Positions 1 through 8,986 of a DNA stretch of 64,000 nucleotides are shown here, one piece after another. The stretch comes from Natranaerovirga pectinivora (GTDB taxonomy: Bacteria > Bacillota > Clostridia > Lachnospirales > DSM-24629). How positions within the stretch are numbered: position 1 is the first letter of the stretch; every line of letters starts with the position of its first letter. The position numbers were made by a program, and so were the translations under genes. The stretch is from the NCBI RefSeq assembly GCF_004342165.1, contig NZ_SMAL01000001.1, forward strand, positions 237,587 through 301,586, read 5' to 3'. The notes beneath the pieces were generated by a model that was given only the letters and a program-made list of their open reading frames with translations, was not told where the DNA came from and did no database searches.

Positions 1-383
1 TGAAAGAATTGCTTATAAATGTACAAGACTTATCACCAAAAGTCGTAGCGGAGTACAAACTAAAATTAGAACAAAGAATCAACGATTTATTAAATGGTCC
101 AATAGTGGATGAAGGAAGAATCGCTACTGAAGTTGCAATCTTTGCAGATAAAGCATGTATTGATGAAGAAATTGTTAGATTAGAAAGTCATATTGGTCAT
201 ATGCTTACCACACTACAAGGTAGTGATGGAATAGGGAGAAAGCTTGATTTTATTGCTCAAGAGATGAATAGAGAAGCCAATACCATTCTTTCAAAAGCCA
301 ATGATATTACCATATCTAATAATGCTATAGAATTAAAAACAGAAATTGAAAAGATTAGAGAACAAATCCAAAATATAGAATAA
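1..383 (+). CDS. yicC: YicC/YloC family endoribonuclease, C-terminal part (5' end outside window)
   Basis: This frame is open from the left edge (first full codon at base 3) to TAA at 381-383, so only about 126 C-terminal residues are visible. The pattern (VVAEYKLKLEQRIN, IDEEIVRLESHI, GRKLDFIAQEMNREANTI, ending in a charged helix) is the YicC C-terminal domain. Family members are about 290 residues, so more than half the gene is missing. YicC/YloC proteins are reported as RNases. The gene heads the familiar cluster yicC-remA-gmk-rpoZ-priA, which supports the call. The family is clear; activity in this organism is inferred. Confidence 0.9.
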   Translation, partial: KELLINVQDLSPKVVAEYKLKLEQRINDLLNGPIVDEGRIATEVAIFADKACIDEEIVRLESHIGHMLTTLQGSDGIGRKLDFIAQEMNREANTILSKANDITISNNAIELKTEIEKIREQIQNIE

Positions 384-462
384 TTTATTATAGAAACTTA
401 TAACCAATATTGTCTTTTAATTGAAAAATAAGGGCATAATTTTAAAGGAAAGGGGTTTTTAT

Positions 463-732
463 ATGATTCAATTAATTAACATTGGTTTTGGTAATATTGT
501 TAATGCTAACCGTATAATTTCTATTGTTAGCCCTGAATCAGCTCCTATAAAAAGAATTATCCAAAAAGCTAGAGATGAAGATCTTTTAATTGATGCAACT
601 TATGGTAGAAGAACAAGAGCTGTAATCGTAACAGACAGTGGGCATATAGTGTTATCAGCGATCCAACCAGAAACAGTTGCTAATAGAATTCATTCTAAAG
701 AAATAACTATAGACAATACAAATGAAGAGTAG
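463..732 (+). CDS. remA: RemA family DNA-binding regulator (DUF370)
   Basis: The protein has 89 residues and begins [18 protein letters not shown], continuing with [22 protein letters not shown] and [15 protein letters not shown], which is the RemA/YlzA signature. RemA in Bacillus activates extracellular-matrix and osmoprotection genes; its target here is unknown. I chose ATG 463 because AAAGGAAAGGGG lies just upstream and family members start MI/MK; the frame stays open to 421 but nothing supports that longer start. It sits between yicC and gmk, as in many Clostridia and Bacilli. Confidence 0.93.
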   Translation: MIQLINIGFGNIVNANRIISIVSPESAPIKRIIQKARDEDLLIDATYGRRTRAVIVTDSGHIVLSAIQPETVANRIHSKEITIDNTNEE

Positions 733-751
733 TAGAATAGGTGTGATATAG

Positions 752-1387
752 ATGAAAAATAAAAAAGGACTACTTATAATAATCTCTGGCTTTTCAGGGT
801 CAGGAAAAGGTACAATTATTAAAAAACTCATTGAGGACTATAATTATTGTGTGTCTATCTCTGCAACAACAAGACAGCCTAGAGATTATGAGGAACATGG
901 TAGGGAATATTTCTTTTCATCAAAAGATGAATTTCTTAATATGATTAATAATAATGAATTAATTGAATGGGCAGAATACTGTAATAATTATTATGGAACC
1001 CCAAAGAAATACGTAGAAGAAAAACTTCAAGAGGGTCAAGATGTTATATTAGAAATTGAAATGGAAGGTGCTTTATTGGTTAAAGAGAAGCATCCAGATG
1101 CAGTTTTGATTTTCATAACACCCCCAACAATTGACGAATTGAAAAGTCGATTAATTGGAAGAGGGACCGAAAGCGAAGAAGTTATTAATCTTAGATTGAA
1201 CAAATCTTTTGAAGAAGCAGATGTGATTGAAAAATATGATTATCTAATCATTAATGATGACTTAGATACTTGTGTTAAAGATATTACGACGACAATTAAT
1301 ATGGAACGTAATAAAGCTGCTAGAAATAATGAGTTTATTGACTTATTAAAAATAGAGTTAAATAAAATGATTAAAGGAGAGGATTAA
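752..1387 (+). CDS. gmk: Guanylate kinase
   Basis: Guanylate kinase phosphorylates GMP to GDP with ATP in the cytosol. The protein has 211 residues (family about 205). A P-loop GFSGSGKGTI lies near residues 12-21, followed by the GMP-binding stretch SATTRQPRDYEEHGREYFF and the segment LEIEMEGALLVKEKHPDA. The lid region carries RGTESEEVINLR. It starts 19 bases after remA and ends one base before rpoZ, so remA-gmk-rpoZ is probably one operon. The product call is secure. Confidence 0.96.
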   Translation: MKNKKGLLIIISGFSGSGKGTIIKKLIEDYNYCVSISATTRQPRDYEEHGREYFFSSKDEFLNMINNNELIEWAEYCNNYYGTPKKYVEEKLQEGQDVILEIEMEGALLVKEKHPDAVLIFITPPTIDELKSRLIGRGTESEEVINLRLNKSFEEADVIEKYDYLIINDDLDTCVKDITTTINMERNKAARNNEFIDLLKIELNKMIKGED

Positions 1388-1621
1388 ATGTTACATCCAT
1401 CTTATTCTGATTTAATGAATATATTAAATGAAAATGTTGAAATAGGTGATGAGCCAGTAGTAAAAAGTAGATATTCAATTGTTATTGCAACCTCTAAAAG
1501 AGCAAGACAATTAATTGACGGAGATAAACCATTAGCATATTCAAAGAGTAATAAACCATTATCAATTGCAGTAGAAGAAATGAATACAGGTAACTTATAC
1601 ATTAAAGGTAGTGATGAGTAG
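1388..1621 (+). CDS. rpoZ: DNA-directed RNA polymerase omega subunit
   Basis: This 77-residue protein begins immediately after the gmk stop codon with GAGAGG as ribosome site. The motifs SRYSIVIATSKRARQLI and KPLSIAVEEMNTGNLYI are typical of omega, which helps assemble and stabilise the RNA polymerase core. A strong Rho-independent terminator follows at once, closing the operon. Many Firmicutes carry coaBC between rpoZ and priA; it is not present here. Confidence 0.94.
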   Translation: MLHPSYSDLMNILNENVEIGDEPVVKSRYSIVIATSKRARQLIDGDKPLAYSKSNKPLSIAVEEMNTGNLYIKGSDE

Positions 1622-1622
1622 G

Positions 1623-1647
1623 GTGGAGTTATTAACTCCACTTTTTT
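1623..1647 (+). terminator. Rho-independent terminator after rpoZ
   Basis: An 8-bp perfect stem (GTGGAGTT / AACTCCAC) with a 3-base loop is followed by six Ts. It lies two bases after the rpoZ stop codon. Confidence 0.9.
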
Positions 1648-1711
1648 ACGTATTATTATATAGGTTTTTAAAATAATATTTTAGAATTAATAATATACAA
1701 AGGAGATATTT

Positions 1712-3946
1712 ATGGCTAAAAGATATGCTGATATTATTATAGATATATTACACCAAGACTTAGATAAAACATTTCAATATATTATTCCAGAGATGTTACA
1801 AGATAAAATAGCAATAGGAACATCAGTAGAAGTACCTTTTGGTAAAGGGAATAAGCTAATAAAGGGTTTTGTTATCAATATATCAAATAAACCACAAATA
1901 GATCCAAGTAAATTAAAAGAGATTCATAAGAGCAGCAATGAAAAAGTTAATATTGAGTCCCAGTTGATTCAATTGGCTTTATGGATGAGTAATCAATATA
2001 GTTCCACTATTATATCTGCATTAAAAACTGTTCTTCCCATCCATCAAAAAATCAAACATAAAGAAGAAAAAAGAATTCACTTAGTAATAGATGATACCAA
2101 ATGTAAGGAATTAATTGAGTCGGCTAAGAAAAAAAATCATGTGGCTATTTTAAGGTTGATGGAAACCTTAAAAGAAAAATCCAATTTGGACTATACCTAT
2201 GTGACTAAAAACTTAAAAATTCCCTTAGCTACCTTGAAAAAATTAGAATTAAATCAAATCATAGAAATTATAAGCAAAGAAAATTATAGAAAGCCTCATA
2301 ACTTTAATAAAAATCAATCCTATACTCAACCTACCATATTTCAGCAGAAAATAATTGATGAAGTGGTTAGTGATTATTATAGTGAAAAATTTAAAACCTA
2401 TTTGCTTCACGGGGTAACTGGTAGCGGAAAAACAGAAGTTTATATGAGGATTATTGAAGAAGTATTAAATTCTGGTAGGCAAGCCATTGTTCTTATTCCA
2501 GAGATATCTCTAACCCATCAAACCGTCAAACGATTTTATGAGAGGTTTGGAGAAAAAGTTGGTGTCATTCACAGTAAGCTCTCCCAAGGAGAAAGGTACG
2601 ATCAATACGTTCAAGCTAAAAATGGGGCTATACAAATAATGGTTGGACCTCGTTCAGCGTTATTTGCGCCTTTTGAAAACCTGGGAATAATCATTATAGA
2701 TGAAGAACATGAAACCACCTATAAGAGTGACACAACACCTAAATATCATTCCAAAGAAGTTGCAATAAAAAGAGCAGAAATCTCTAATGCCAGTGTTGTT
2801 CTAGGGTCTGCAACACCTTCAATGGAAAGTTATACAGAGGCACTAGAGGGTAATTATAAATTGCTGGAATTAAAGGAACGTATAGACAATAGACCATTAC
2901 CTACTGTGTCTATTGTTGATATGAGAGAAGAATTGATACAAGGGAATAAATCTATGCTAAGTGAAAGTCTACGTTCATCTATATTGGATAGATTAAATAA
3001 AAAAGAGCAAATCATTCTTTTTATTAACCGAAGAGGGTATTCGCGCTTTGTTTCTTGTAGAGAATGTGGTTTTGTTATAAAATGTGATCATTGTGATGTT
3101 GCCTTTACCTATCATAATAATGGCAAGTTAATATGCCATTACTGTGGTAAAAATATATCTATGCCTAGTACTTGTCCCAGCTGCAAATCCAAGTATATAA
3201 AGCAATTTGGAACAGGGACACAAAAAGTAGAAGAATATATACAAAAAGAGTTTCCAAGGGCTAGAATACTTAGAATGGATACAGATACCACAAGTAAAAA
3301 AGACAGTTACGAACAAATACTTACGAAGTTTGGAGACGGCAGGGCAGATATTCTAATAGGCACTCAAATGGTTGCAAAAGGTCATGACTTTCCTAATGTA
3401 ACATTAGTAGGTGTTTTGGCTGCTGATTTATCTTTATATATGAATGACTATAGATCTAGTGAACGCACTTTTAGTTTGCTTACACAAGTAGCAGGACGTG
3501 CAGGTAGAGGAGCTATAAAAGGGGATGTTATTATTCAAACCTATTCTCCAGAACATTTTAGTATTCAAAATGCCAGGATGCAAGATTATAATAACTTCTA
3601 TAATGAGGAAATTTCGTATAGAAGAATTATGAACTATCCTCCTTTTACAAATATAATGGTTATACTATTAATATCAGAGGATGAGAATCTTGTCATAAAA
3701 ACGTCTTATGAGCTTGTAAATTTAATAAAAAATATGTTGGATTCTACGAATTGTGATATAATAGGACCGACACCTGCTTCTATATCTAAAATGAATAATT
3801 TATTTAGACAAGTTATTTATATAAAAGCAGAAGAGTATAATAGACTACTTGAAATTAAAAAGAAAATAGAAATTATAAATGTTGAAAATAATAAATATAA
3901 TAATATGGCAATGCAATTTGATTTTAATCCATTGTTCAGTTATTAA
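1712..3946 (+). CDS. priA: Primosomal protein N' (replication restart helicase PriA)
   Basis: PriA reloads the replicative helicase at collapsed forks. The 744-residue protein has an N-terminal DNA-binding region, a superfamily 2 helicase core with Walker A GVTGSGKTEVY near residue 234 and a DEEH box near 328 (IIDEEHETTY), and a zinc-binding insertion with paired cysteines (CRECGFVIKCDHC near 449, then CHYCGK and CPSCKSKY). Helicase motifs GTQMVAKGHDFP and QVAGRAGRG follow. Length and all motifs are intact. AAGGAG precedes ATG 1712. It is followed by def and fmt, the usual Firmicutes order. Confidence 0.97.
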   Translation: MAKRYADIIIDILHQDLDKTFQYIIPEMLQDKIAIGTSVEVPFGKGNKLIKGFVINISNKPQIDPSKLKEIHKSSNEKVNIESQLIQLALWMSNQYSSTIISALKTVLPIHQKIKHKEEKRIHLVIDDTKCKELIESAKKKNHVAILRLMETLKEKSNLDYTYVTKNLKIPLATLKKLELNQIIEIISKENYRKPHNFNKNQSYTQPTIFQQKIIDEVVSDYYSEKFKTYLLHGVTGSGKTEVYMRIIEEVLNSGRQAIVLIPEISLTHQTVKRFYERFGEKVGVIHSKLSQGERYDQYVQAKNGAIQIMVGPRSALFAPFENLGIIIIDEEHETTYKSDTTPKYHSKEVAIKRAEISNASVVLGSATPSMESYTEALEGNYKLLELKERIDNRPLPTVSIVDMREELIQGNKSMLSESLRSSILDRLNKKEQIILFINRRGYSRFVSCRECGFVIKCDHCDVAFTYHNNGKLICHYCGKNISMPSTCPSCKSKYIKQFGTGTQKVEEYIQKEFPRARILRMDTDTTSKKDSYEQILTKFGDGRADILIGTQMVAKGHDFPNVTLVGVLAADLSLYMNDYRSSERTFSLLTQVAGRAGRGAIKGDVIIQTYSPEHFSIQNARMQDYNNFYNEEISYRRIMNYPPFTNIMVILLISEDENLVIKTSYELVNLIKNMLDSTNCDIIGPTPASISKMNNLFRQVIYIKAEEYNRLLEIKKKIEIINVENNKYNNMAMQFDFNPLFSY

Positions 3947-3974
3947 AGACATAAGTTGGAAGGAGTTTTAAAAA

Positions 3975-4451
3975 ATGGCAATAAGAAATATTCGTGAAGA
4001 TGGCGATGAGGTTTTAAGGAAAAAAGCAAGAGTGGTTGAGAGTATAACAGATCAAGTAAAAGTGTTAATTGATGATATGATTGAGACCATGTATGATGCA
4101 AATGGTATTGGGTTAGCAGCACCACAAGTTGGGATACTTAAAAGAATAATTGTTATTGATATTGGAGAAGGTCTTGTTGTTTTAATTAATCCGGAGATTG
4201 TTGAAAGAAATGGTTGTCAAGTAGGGATTGAGGGATGTTTAAGTATTCCGGGGACACTTGGTGAGATTGAGAGACCAGAGTATGTTAAAGTTAAAGGGTT
4301 GAATAAAGAGGGAGAGACTATTTTTGTAGAAGGTACGGAGTTGATGGCTAAGGCTTTGTGTCATGAGATTGATCATTTGGATGGGGTTTTGTTTACGGAT
4401 AAGGTGATACGTTTTGTTGATGGTTATGATGAGGATGAAATGGAAGAGTAG
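3975..4451 (+). CDS. def: Peptide deformylase
   Basis: This metalloenzyme removes the formyl group from nascent N-termini. The protein has 158 residues and all three signature motifs: [10 protein letters not shown] (residues about 45-54), EGCLSIP (about 86, metal-binding Cys) and HEIDHLDG (about 129-136, metal-binding His residues and catalytic Glu). GGAAGGAG precedes the start. The second half uses GAG, TTG, GGG and AAG codons more than its neighbours do, a bias that continues into the start of fmt across the large palindrome between them. Deformylase and formyltransferase form a functional pair. Confidence 0.96.
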   Translation: MAIRNIREDGDEVLRKKARVVESITDQVKVLIDDMIETMYDANGIGLAAPQVGILKRIIVIDIGEGLVVLINPEIVERNGCQVGIEGCLSIPGTLGEIERPEYVKVKGLNKEGETIFVEGTELMAKALCHEIDHLDGVLFTDKVIRFVDGYDEDEMEE

Positions 4452-4484
4452 AAGTTAAGAGCGTTTTTTTGTGAGGGGTCGGTC

Positions 4485-4682
4485 CTATGTGGCTTTCTAT
4501 AAAAAACAGTTCCGTTAAATATTTCAAGTAAATCTAAGTGGGCTAGGATGTATATTTCTAAGCCTTAAGAACTCCCTTCGGTCAAACACTTAAGGCTTTT
4601 GACGAAATATTCATCTACGCCCTACTAAGATTTACTAGTGAAATATTTAAAAGTCACTTTATTTTTATAGAAAGTCACATAG
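4485..4682. repeat. 198-bp imperfect palindrome (large hairpin family, copy A)
   Basis: The outer arms CTATGTGGCTTTCTATAAAA (from 4485) and the complementary arm ending at 4682 pair over 21 bases with one mismatch. Inner segments around TAAATATTTCA and TAAATCTAAGT on the left match GATTTACTAGTGAAATATTT on the right. The tip is a perfect stem AAGCCTTAAG (4560-4569) / CTTAAGGCTT (4589-4598) around a 19-base loop. A homologous copy lies at 43281-43480 with the same tip and diverged arms. No ORF or transposase is present. The element fills most of the def-fmt gap. Confidence 0.85.
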
Positions 4683-4690
4683 TCTGTCCG

Positions 4691-4767
4691 TGTTAGACTC
4701 GTGCTTCGCACATTGTTGTTGGGCTCGTGCTTCGCACATTGCTGTTAGACTCGTGCTTTCACATTGT
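4691..4767. repeat. 26-bp tandem repeat, three copies
   Basis: The core CTCGTGCTTCGCACATTG begins at 4698 and 4724, and again at 4750 with one base lost (CTCGTGCTTTCACATTG), giving a 26-bp period. Each unit holds a small hairpin, GTGC-TTC-GCAC, damaged in the third copy. After it comes a short duplication GAATTCATAGAGAATTCAT. The array lies between the 198-bp palindrome and fmt. Confidence 0.8.
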
Positions 4768-4844
4768 GAATTCATAGAGAATTCATATTGTGGGGTTATG
4801 ATGGTTCTTGAATAATTATTTTATTTTTGGTTAGGAGAGATTTG

Positions 4845-5771
4845 ATGAAAGTTATTTTTATGGGTACGCCTGATTTTTCTGTTCCTACTTTAGAGGCCCT
4901 TATTGAGTCTTCTCATGAGGTTATTGGGGTAATTACTCAGCCTGATAAGCCTAAGGGTAGAGGGAAGAAGATGGTAGTTCCTCCTGTTAAAGAGATGGCT
5001 ATCAAACATGGGATTCCTGTTTATCAGCCACTTAAGGTTAGAGATAAAACGTTTATTGAATTTGTAAGGAGCCTTAATCCTGATGTTGCGGTGGTTATTG
5101 CTTTCGGTCAAATTTTGAGTTTAGAGTTGTTAGAAGTGCCTAAGTTTGGTTGTATTAATGTTCATGCTTCATTGCTTCCTAAGTATAGAGGGGCGGGGCC
5201 TATTCAGTGGTCTGTTATTAATGGAGAATCTGAGACTGGAATTACCACCATGCATATGGATGTTGGTATTGATACTGGTGATATGATTTTTAAAGATATT
5301 GTAAAGATAGAAGCAAAAGAAACAGGTGGGTCTTTACATGATAAGTTGTCTACGTTAGGTGCCAATACTTTATTAAAAACCCTTGAAGCTTTAGAAAATG
5401 GGTCGGCGCCACGAGAGAGGCAAGTGGATGAGGAATCAACTTATGCACCTATGTTAAGTAAGGAATTAGGGTTAATTGATTGGAGTAAGGATGCCGTTGA
5501 GATTGAAAGGCTTATTAGAGGTCTGAATCCTTGGCCAAGTGCTTATAGCTATCTAGATGGGAAAATGGTAAAGATCTGGGATGGAGATGTTATTTCATCA
5601 AACAATAAGAGTATAGGTGAAGTCATCCATATAGATAAGTCGTCTATTATTGTTCAAACAGGCAAGGATGCCCTTGCAATTAAGGAACTTCAGTTAGAAG
5701 GTAAAAAAAGGATGACAACAGAAGAGTTTTTAAGAGGATATAAAGTTGATTTAGGTGTTAAATTAGGATAG
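4845..5771 (+). CDS. fmt: Methionyl-tRNA formyltransferase
   Basis: Fmt formylates Met-tRNAi using 10-formyl-tetrahydrofolate. The 308-residue protein begins MKVIFMGTPDFSVPTLEAL and contains the HASLLPKYRGAGPI active-site motif near residue 106, then GITTMHMDVGIDTGDM with the catalytic Asp, and a C-terminal tRNA-binding domain with LIRGLNPWPSA. I chose ATG 4845 because AGGAGAG sits at the right distance and the family starts here; the frame is open back to 4827. The first ~400 bases are rich in G and T at synonymous positions, unlike the later part. Confidence 0.96.
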   Translation: MKVIFMGTPDFSVPTLEALIESSHEVIGVITQPDKPKGRGKKMVVPPVKEMAIKHGIPVYQPLKVRDKTFIEFVRSLNPDVAVVIAFGQILSLELLEVPKFGCINVHASLLPKYRGAGPIQWSVINGESETGITTMHMDVGIDTGDMIFKDIVKIEAKETGGSLHDKLSTLGANTLLKTLEALENGSAPRERQVDEESTYAPMLSKELGLIDWSKDAVEIERLIRGLNPWPSAYSYLDGKMVKIWDGDVISSNNKSIGEVIHIDKSSIIVQTGKDALAIKELQLEGKKRMTTEEFLRGYKVDLGVKLG

Positions 5772-5786
5772 AAAGGTGTGATTATT

Positions 5787-6467
5787 ATGGATTGGTATGG
5801 TTCAATGATTATTTTATTACCAGCAATTTTGCTTTCTTTTTATGCACAGTCAAAGGTGAGTTCAACCTTTAATAAATACAGTAAGGTGAAAAATTTAAAT
5901 GGCTATACAGGTAGAGATATAGCGGAAAGTATACTTAGAAATGCAGGTTTATTTGATGTTAGAGTTGAAAGCGTTAAAGGTAACTTAACAGATCATTATG
6001 ATCCTCGTAAAAAAGTTGTAAGATTATCTGACTCAGTTTATAATTCAACATCTATTGCAGCAGTTGGTGTTGCAGCCCATGAATGTGGTCATGCATTACA
6101 AGATGCAAAAGGATATGCTTTTTTAAAATTTAGACATGCAATTTTTCCAGTTGTAAGTTTTAGTTCTAATCTAGCAATGCCATTAATATTTTTAGGGTTC
6201 TTTTTAGATGCATTTAACCTTATCCAATTAGGTGTTATTTTATTTGGTGCAGTTGTGTTATTTCAATTAATTACTTTGCCAGTAGAATTTAATGCGTCAA
6301 GTAGGGCCATTGCTATTTTAGACAATAATAATTATTTGTCTGCAAATGAAGTTAAACCTGCTAGAAAAGTTCTTAATGCAGCGGCATTAACATATGTTGC
6401 AGCAGCTATTGTAGCAATTGCTAATTTATTAAGATTTCTAATTATATTAAACGGGAGAAGAAGATGA
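5787..6467 (+). CDS. YugP-type zinc-dependent membrane protease
   Basis: This 226-residue protein has an N-terminal membrane segment (WYGSMIILLPAILLSFYAQ), the metal motif HECGHALQ (HExxH, residues about 98-102) and further hydrophobic segments (PVVSFSSNLAMPLIFLGFFL, LGVILFGAVVLFQLITL) before an ExNAS-type EFNASSRAI third-ligand region. This matches the DUF/YugP metallopeptidase family of Firmicutes; the substrate is unknown. ATG 5787 follows AAAGGTG at good spacing. An in-frame GTG at 5778 overlaps that ribosome site and was not used. Its stop overlaps the rsmB start by four bases, implying coupled translation. Confidence 0.88.
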   Translation: MDWYGSMIILLPAILLSFYAQSKVSSTFNKYSKVKNLNGYTGRDIAESILRNAGLFDVRVESVKGNLTDHYDPRKKVVRLSDSVYNSTSIAAVGVAAHECGHALQDAKGYAFLKFRHAIFPVVSFSSNLAMPLIFLGFFLDAFNLIQLGVILFGAVVLFQLITLPVEFNASSRAIAILDNNNYLSANEVKPARKVLNAAALTYVAAAIVAIANLLRFLIILNGRRR

Positions 6468-7816
6468 CAAATCAATCACAAGTTAATCTTAGATTAATGG
6501 CACTAAGTGTTTTAGATGAAATTATTAAAGACAATCGATTCAGCCATAAAGTTCTTAATCAAGTTCTTAAAAATCACCAAGAATTAAAAAAACAAGAGAG
6601 AGCTTTTATTACTAGATTGGTTGAAGGGACATTAGAAAATTTAATATATCTTGATTATGTAATTAATCAGTTTTCAAAAACAAAAACAAGTAAAATGAAG
6701 ACAACGATTTGTAATATTTTAAGATTATCAGTATATCAATTAATGTTCATGGAGAGTGTGCCAGACTCTGCAGTCTGTAATGAAGCAGTAAAATTGGCAA
6801 AAAAAAGAGGCTTTGTAAAATTATCTGGTTTTGTTAATGGTGTCCTTAGAAATATAGCAAGATCTATAGATAATATCTCATTACCAAGTGAAGAAAAGAA
6901 CCCTATTGAGTATTTGTCCGTTCTTTATTCTTTTCCAGAATGGATTATTAAGATATGGTTAGAAGAATACGAATATGAAGTTGTTAAAGAAATTTGTATA
7001 GCAAGTAATAGCATTCCTGAAACAACAATCCGATGCAATAAAACAAAAATCTCTCCAACGGAGCTAAAAGAACGTCTTGTCAAAGAAGGGGTTAATGTTA
7101 AAGAAGGTCAGTTTTTAGACTATGGATTTAACATATCCAACTATGATTATCTTGGTAAGTTAGATACCTTTAATAAAGGGTACTTTCAAGTTCAAGATGA
7201 AAGTTCAATGCTTGTTGGAGAAGTAGCTGATCCTAAGAAGGGTGACCTTGTAATAGATGTATGTGCCGCACCAGGTGGTAAGAGCACCCATATAGCTGAA
7301 CTATGTGGAGAGTGTCATGTTGTTTCTAGGGATTTAACTTATGATAAAACAGAACTGATCAATGAAAATGTAAGAAGGTTAAATCTTACTAATATAAAAG
7401 TTGAAAAATTTGATGCCTTAGAATTAGATGAAAATTTGATAGGTAAAGCAGATATTATTTTAGCTGATTTACCTTGCTCTGGTTTGGGAATAATAAGAAA
7501 GAAACCAGATATTAAATACAATGCAAATGAAAATCAAATTACTTCTTTAATAGAGTTGCAAAGAAATATTTTAAAAGTGATACAAGAGTATTTAAAGCCA
7601 GGAGGAATATTGGTTTTTAGTACTTGTACAATTAATAAAAGAGAAAATGAAGACAATGTAAAATGGCTGATTGAGAATTTAAACTTTGAAATTGAAGATG
7701 CAAGAGCATTTCTTCCAGAAGTTTTAAGAGATGAGCGCCATAAAGGGTGTATACAGATCCTACCCCATCAATTCAATACAGATGGTTTTTTTATAGCTAG
7801 ACTTAGAAAACTGTAA
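6464..7816 (+). CDS. rsmB: 16S rRNA (cytosine-967-C5)-methyltransferase RsmB
   Basis: RsmB methylates C967 of 16S rRNA. The 450 residues comprise an N-terminal NusB-like helical domain (about 1-140) and a Rossmann methyltransferase domain with SAM motif VCAAPGGKSTHIAEL near 265, ADLPCSGLGIIRKKPD near 334 and FSTCTINKRENED near 384. Both cysteines expected in m5C methyltransferases (PC and TC motifs) are present. Translation is coupled to the upstream YugP-type gene through an ATGA overlap; rlmN follows. Confidence 0.95.
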   Translation: MTNQSQVNLRLMALSVLDEIIKDNRFSHKVLNQVLKNHQELKKQERAFITRLVEGTLENLIYLDYVINQFSKTKTSKMKTTICNILRLSVYQLMFMESVPDSAVCNEAVKLAKKRGFVKLSGFVNGVLRNIARSIDNISLPSEEKNPIEYLSVLYSFPEWIIKIWLEEYEYEVVKEICIASNSIPETTIRCNKTKISPTELKERLVKEGVNVKEGQFLDYGFNISNYDYLGKLDTFNKGYFQVQDESSMLVGEVADPKKGDLVIDVCAAPGGKSTHIAELCGECHVVSRDLTYDKTELINENVRRLNLTNIKVEKFDALELDENLIGKADIILADLPCSGLGIIRKKPDIKYNANENQITSLIELQRNILKVIQEYLKPGGILVFSTCTINKRENEDNVKWLIENLNFEIEDARAFLPEVLRDERHKGCIQILPHQFNTDGFFIARLRKL

Positions 7817-7893
7817 TCATATAATTAAAAATAAAATAATAAATAAAAAGATTGTCATATAAATTGTTTCAATGATAAAATAAAAGGTGACTT

Positions 7894-8940
7894 ATGGAAA
7901 AAATTGATATTAAATCTATGGAATATGGTGAGCTCCTTAACTACTTTATTTCAATAGGGGAAAAAAAATTTAGATGTGACCAAGTATTTGGGTGGTTTCA
8001 TAATAAGTTGATTACTTCTTTTGATGAAATGAGTAACATATCAAAGGATTTAAAAGAAAAATTAAATACAGAGACAGAGTTAGTTCATTTGAAAGTGATA
8101 CAAAAGCTTATATCTCAAATTGATGGCACTGAAAAGTTTCTATTTCAACTAAAAGACCATAATGTTATAGAGAGTGTTCTAATGAAATACAAGCACGGTA
8201 ATTCTGTTTGTATTTCATCTCAGGTTGGCTGTAAAATGGGATGTACTTTTTGTGCCTCTACAATTGGTGGCTTAGTTAGAAACTTAAGGGCTTCTGAGAT
8301 GCTAGAGCAAGTTTATAGCATTCAAAGAGAATCAGGAGAAAGAGTTTCTAATGTGGTTATTATGGGTACTGGTGAACCCCTTGATAATTTTGATGAATTG
8401 ATGAAGTTTATTAGTGTTATTACAGATGAAAAAGGATTGAACATTAGTATTAGAAATATTACAGTTTCAACCTGTGGTTTAGTGGATAAAATAAAGACAT
8501 TAGCAGATAAAAAAATTGGCATTACCTTAGCAATATCTCTACATGCATCTAATGATGAGATAAGAAAGAAAACTATGCCAATAGCAAAAAAGTTTTCCAT
8601 AGAAGAACTTTTAGATGCTTGTAAATACTATATTCATAAAACCAATAGAAGAATTACATTTGAATATAGTTTAATTAGTGGTGTGAATGATACTAAAAAA
8701 GATGCTGAAGAATTGTGTAAATTATTAAAGGGGCTTCTATGCCATGTTAATCTAATACCTATTAATCCTATTAAAGAAAGAAATTATCAACAAGGTTCAA
8801 AAGAATCTATTGTGAATTTCAAATCCGTTCTAGAAAAAAATGGTATTACTGCAACTATTCGAAGAGAATTAGGAAGAGATATTCAAGCAGCTTGTGGCCA
8901 ACTACGTAAAAGTTATGGGGAGAATAGGATAGAAAAATAG
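7894..8940 (+). CDS. rlmN: 23S rRNA (adenine-2503-C2)/tRNA methyltransferase RlmN
   Basis: This radical-SAM enzyme methylates A2503 of 23S rRNA and A37 of some tRNAs. The 348-residue protein has the CKMGCTFC cluster motif (CxxxCxxC, residues about 113-120), VVIMGTGEPLDNFD, the S-adenosylmethionine segment SLHASNDEIRKK, and a C-terminal AACGQL with the second catalytic cysteine. AAAGGTG precedes ATG 7894. It lies in the conserved rsmB-rlmN-prpC-prkC-rsgA order. Confidence 0.96.
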   Translation: MEKIDIKSMEYGELLNYFISIGEKKFRCDQVFGWFHNKLITSFDEMSNISKDLKEKLNTETELVHLKVIQKLISQIDGTEKFLFQLKDHNVIESVLMKYKHGNSVCISSQVGCKMGCTFCASTIGGLVRNLRASEMLEQVYSIQRESGERVSNVVIMGTGEPLDNFDELMKFISVITDEKGLNISIRNITVSTCGLVDKIKTLADKKIGITLAISLHASNDEIRKKTMPIAKKFSIEELLDACKYYIHKTNRRITFEYSLISGVNDTKKDAEELCKLLKGLLCHVNLIPINPIKERNYQQGSKESIVNFKSVLEKNGITATIRRELGRDIQAACGQLRKSYGENRIEK

Positions 8941-8986
8941 GGTAGATGGATCAAGGTTATTTTCTAATTTGACATTAGGAGGTTAA

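Noticed and set aside
9..383. Complete gene starting TTG at base 9
   Set aside because: The frame is open to the window edge and the protein is only the C-terminal part of YicC, so the gene is truncated by the window.
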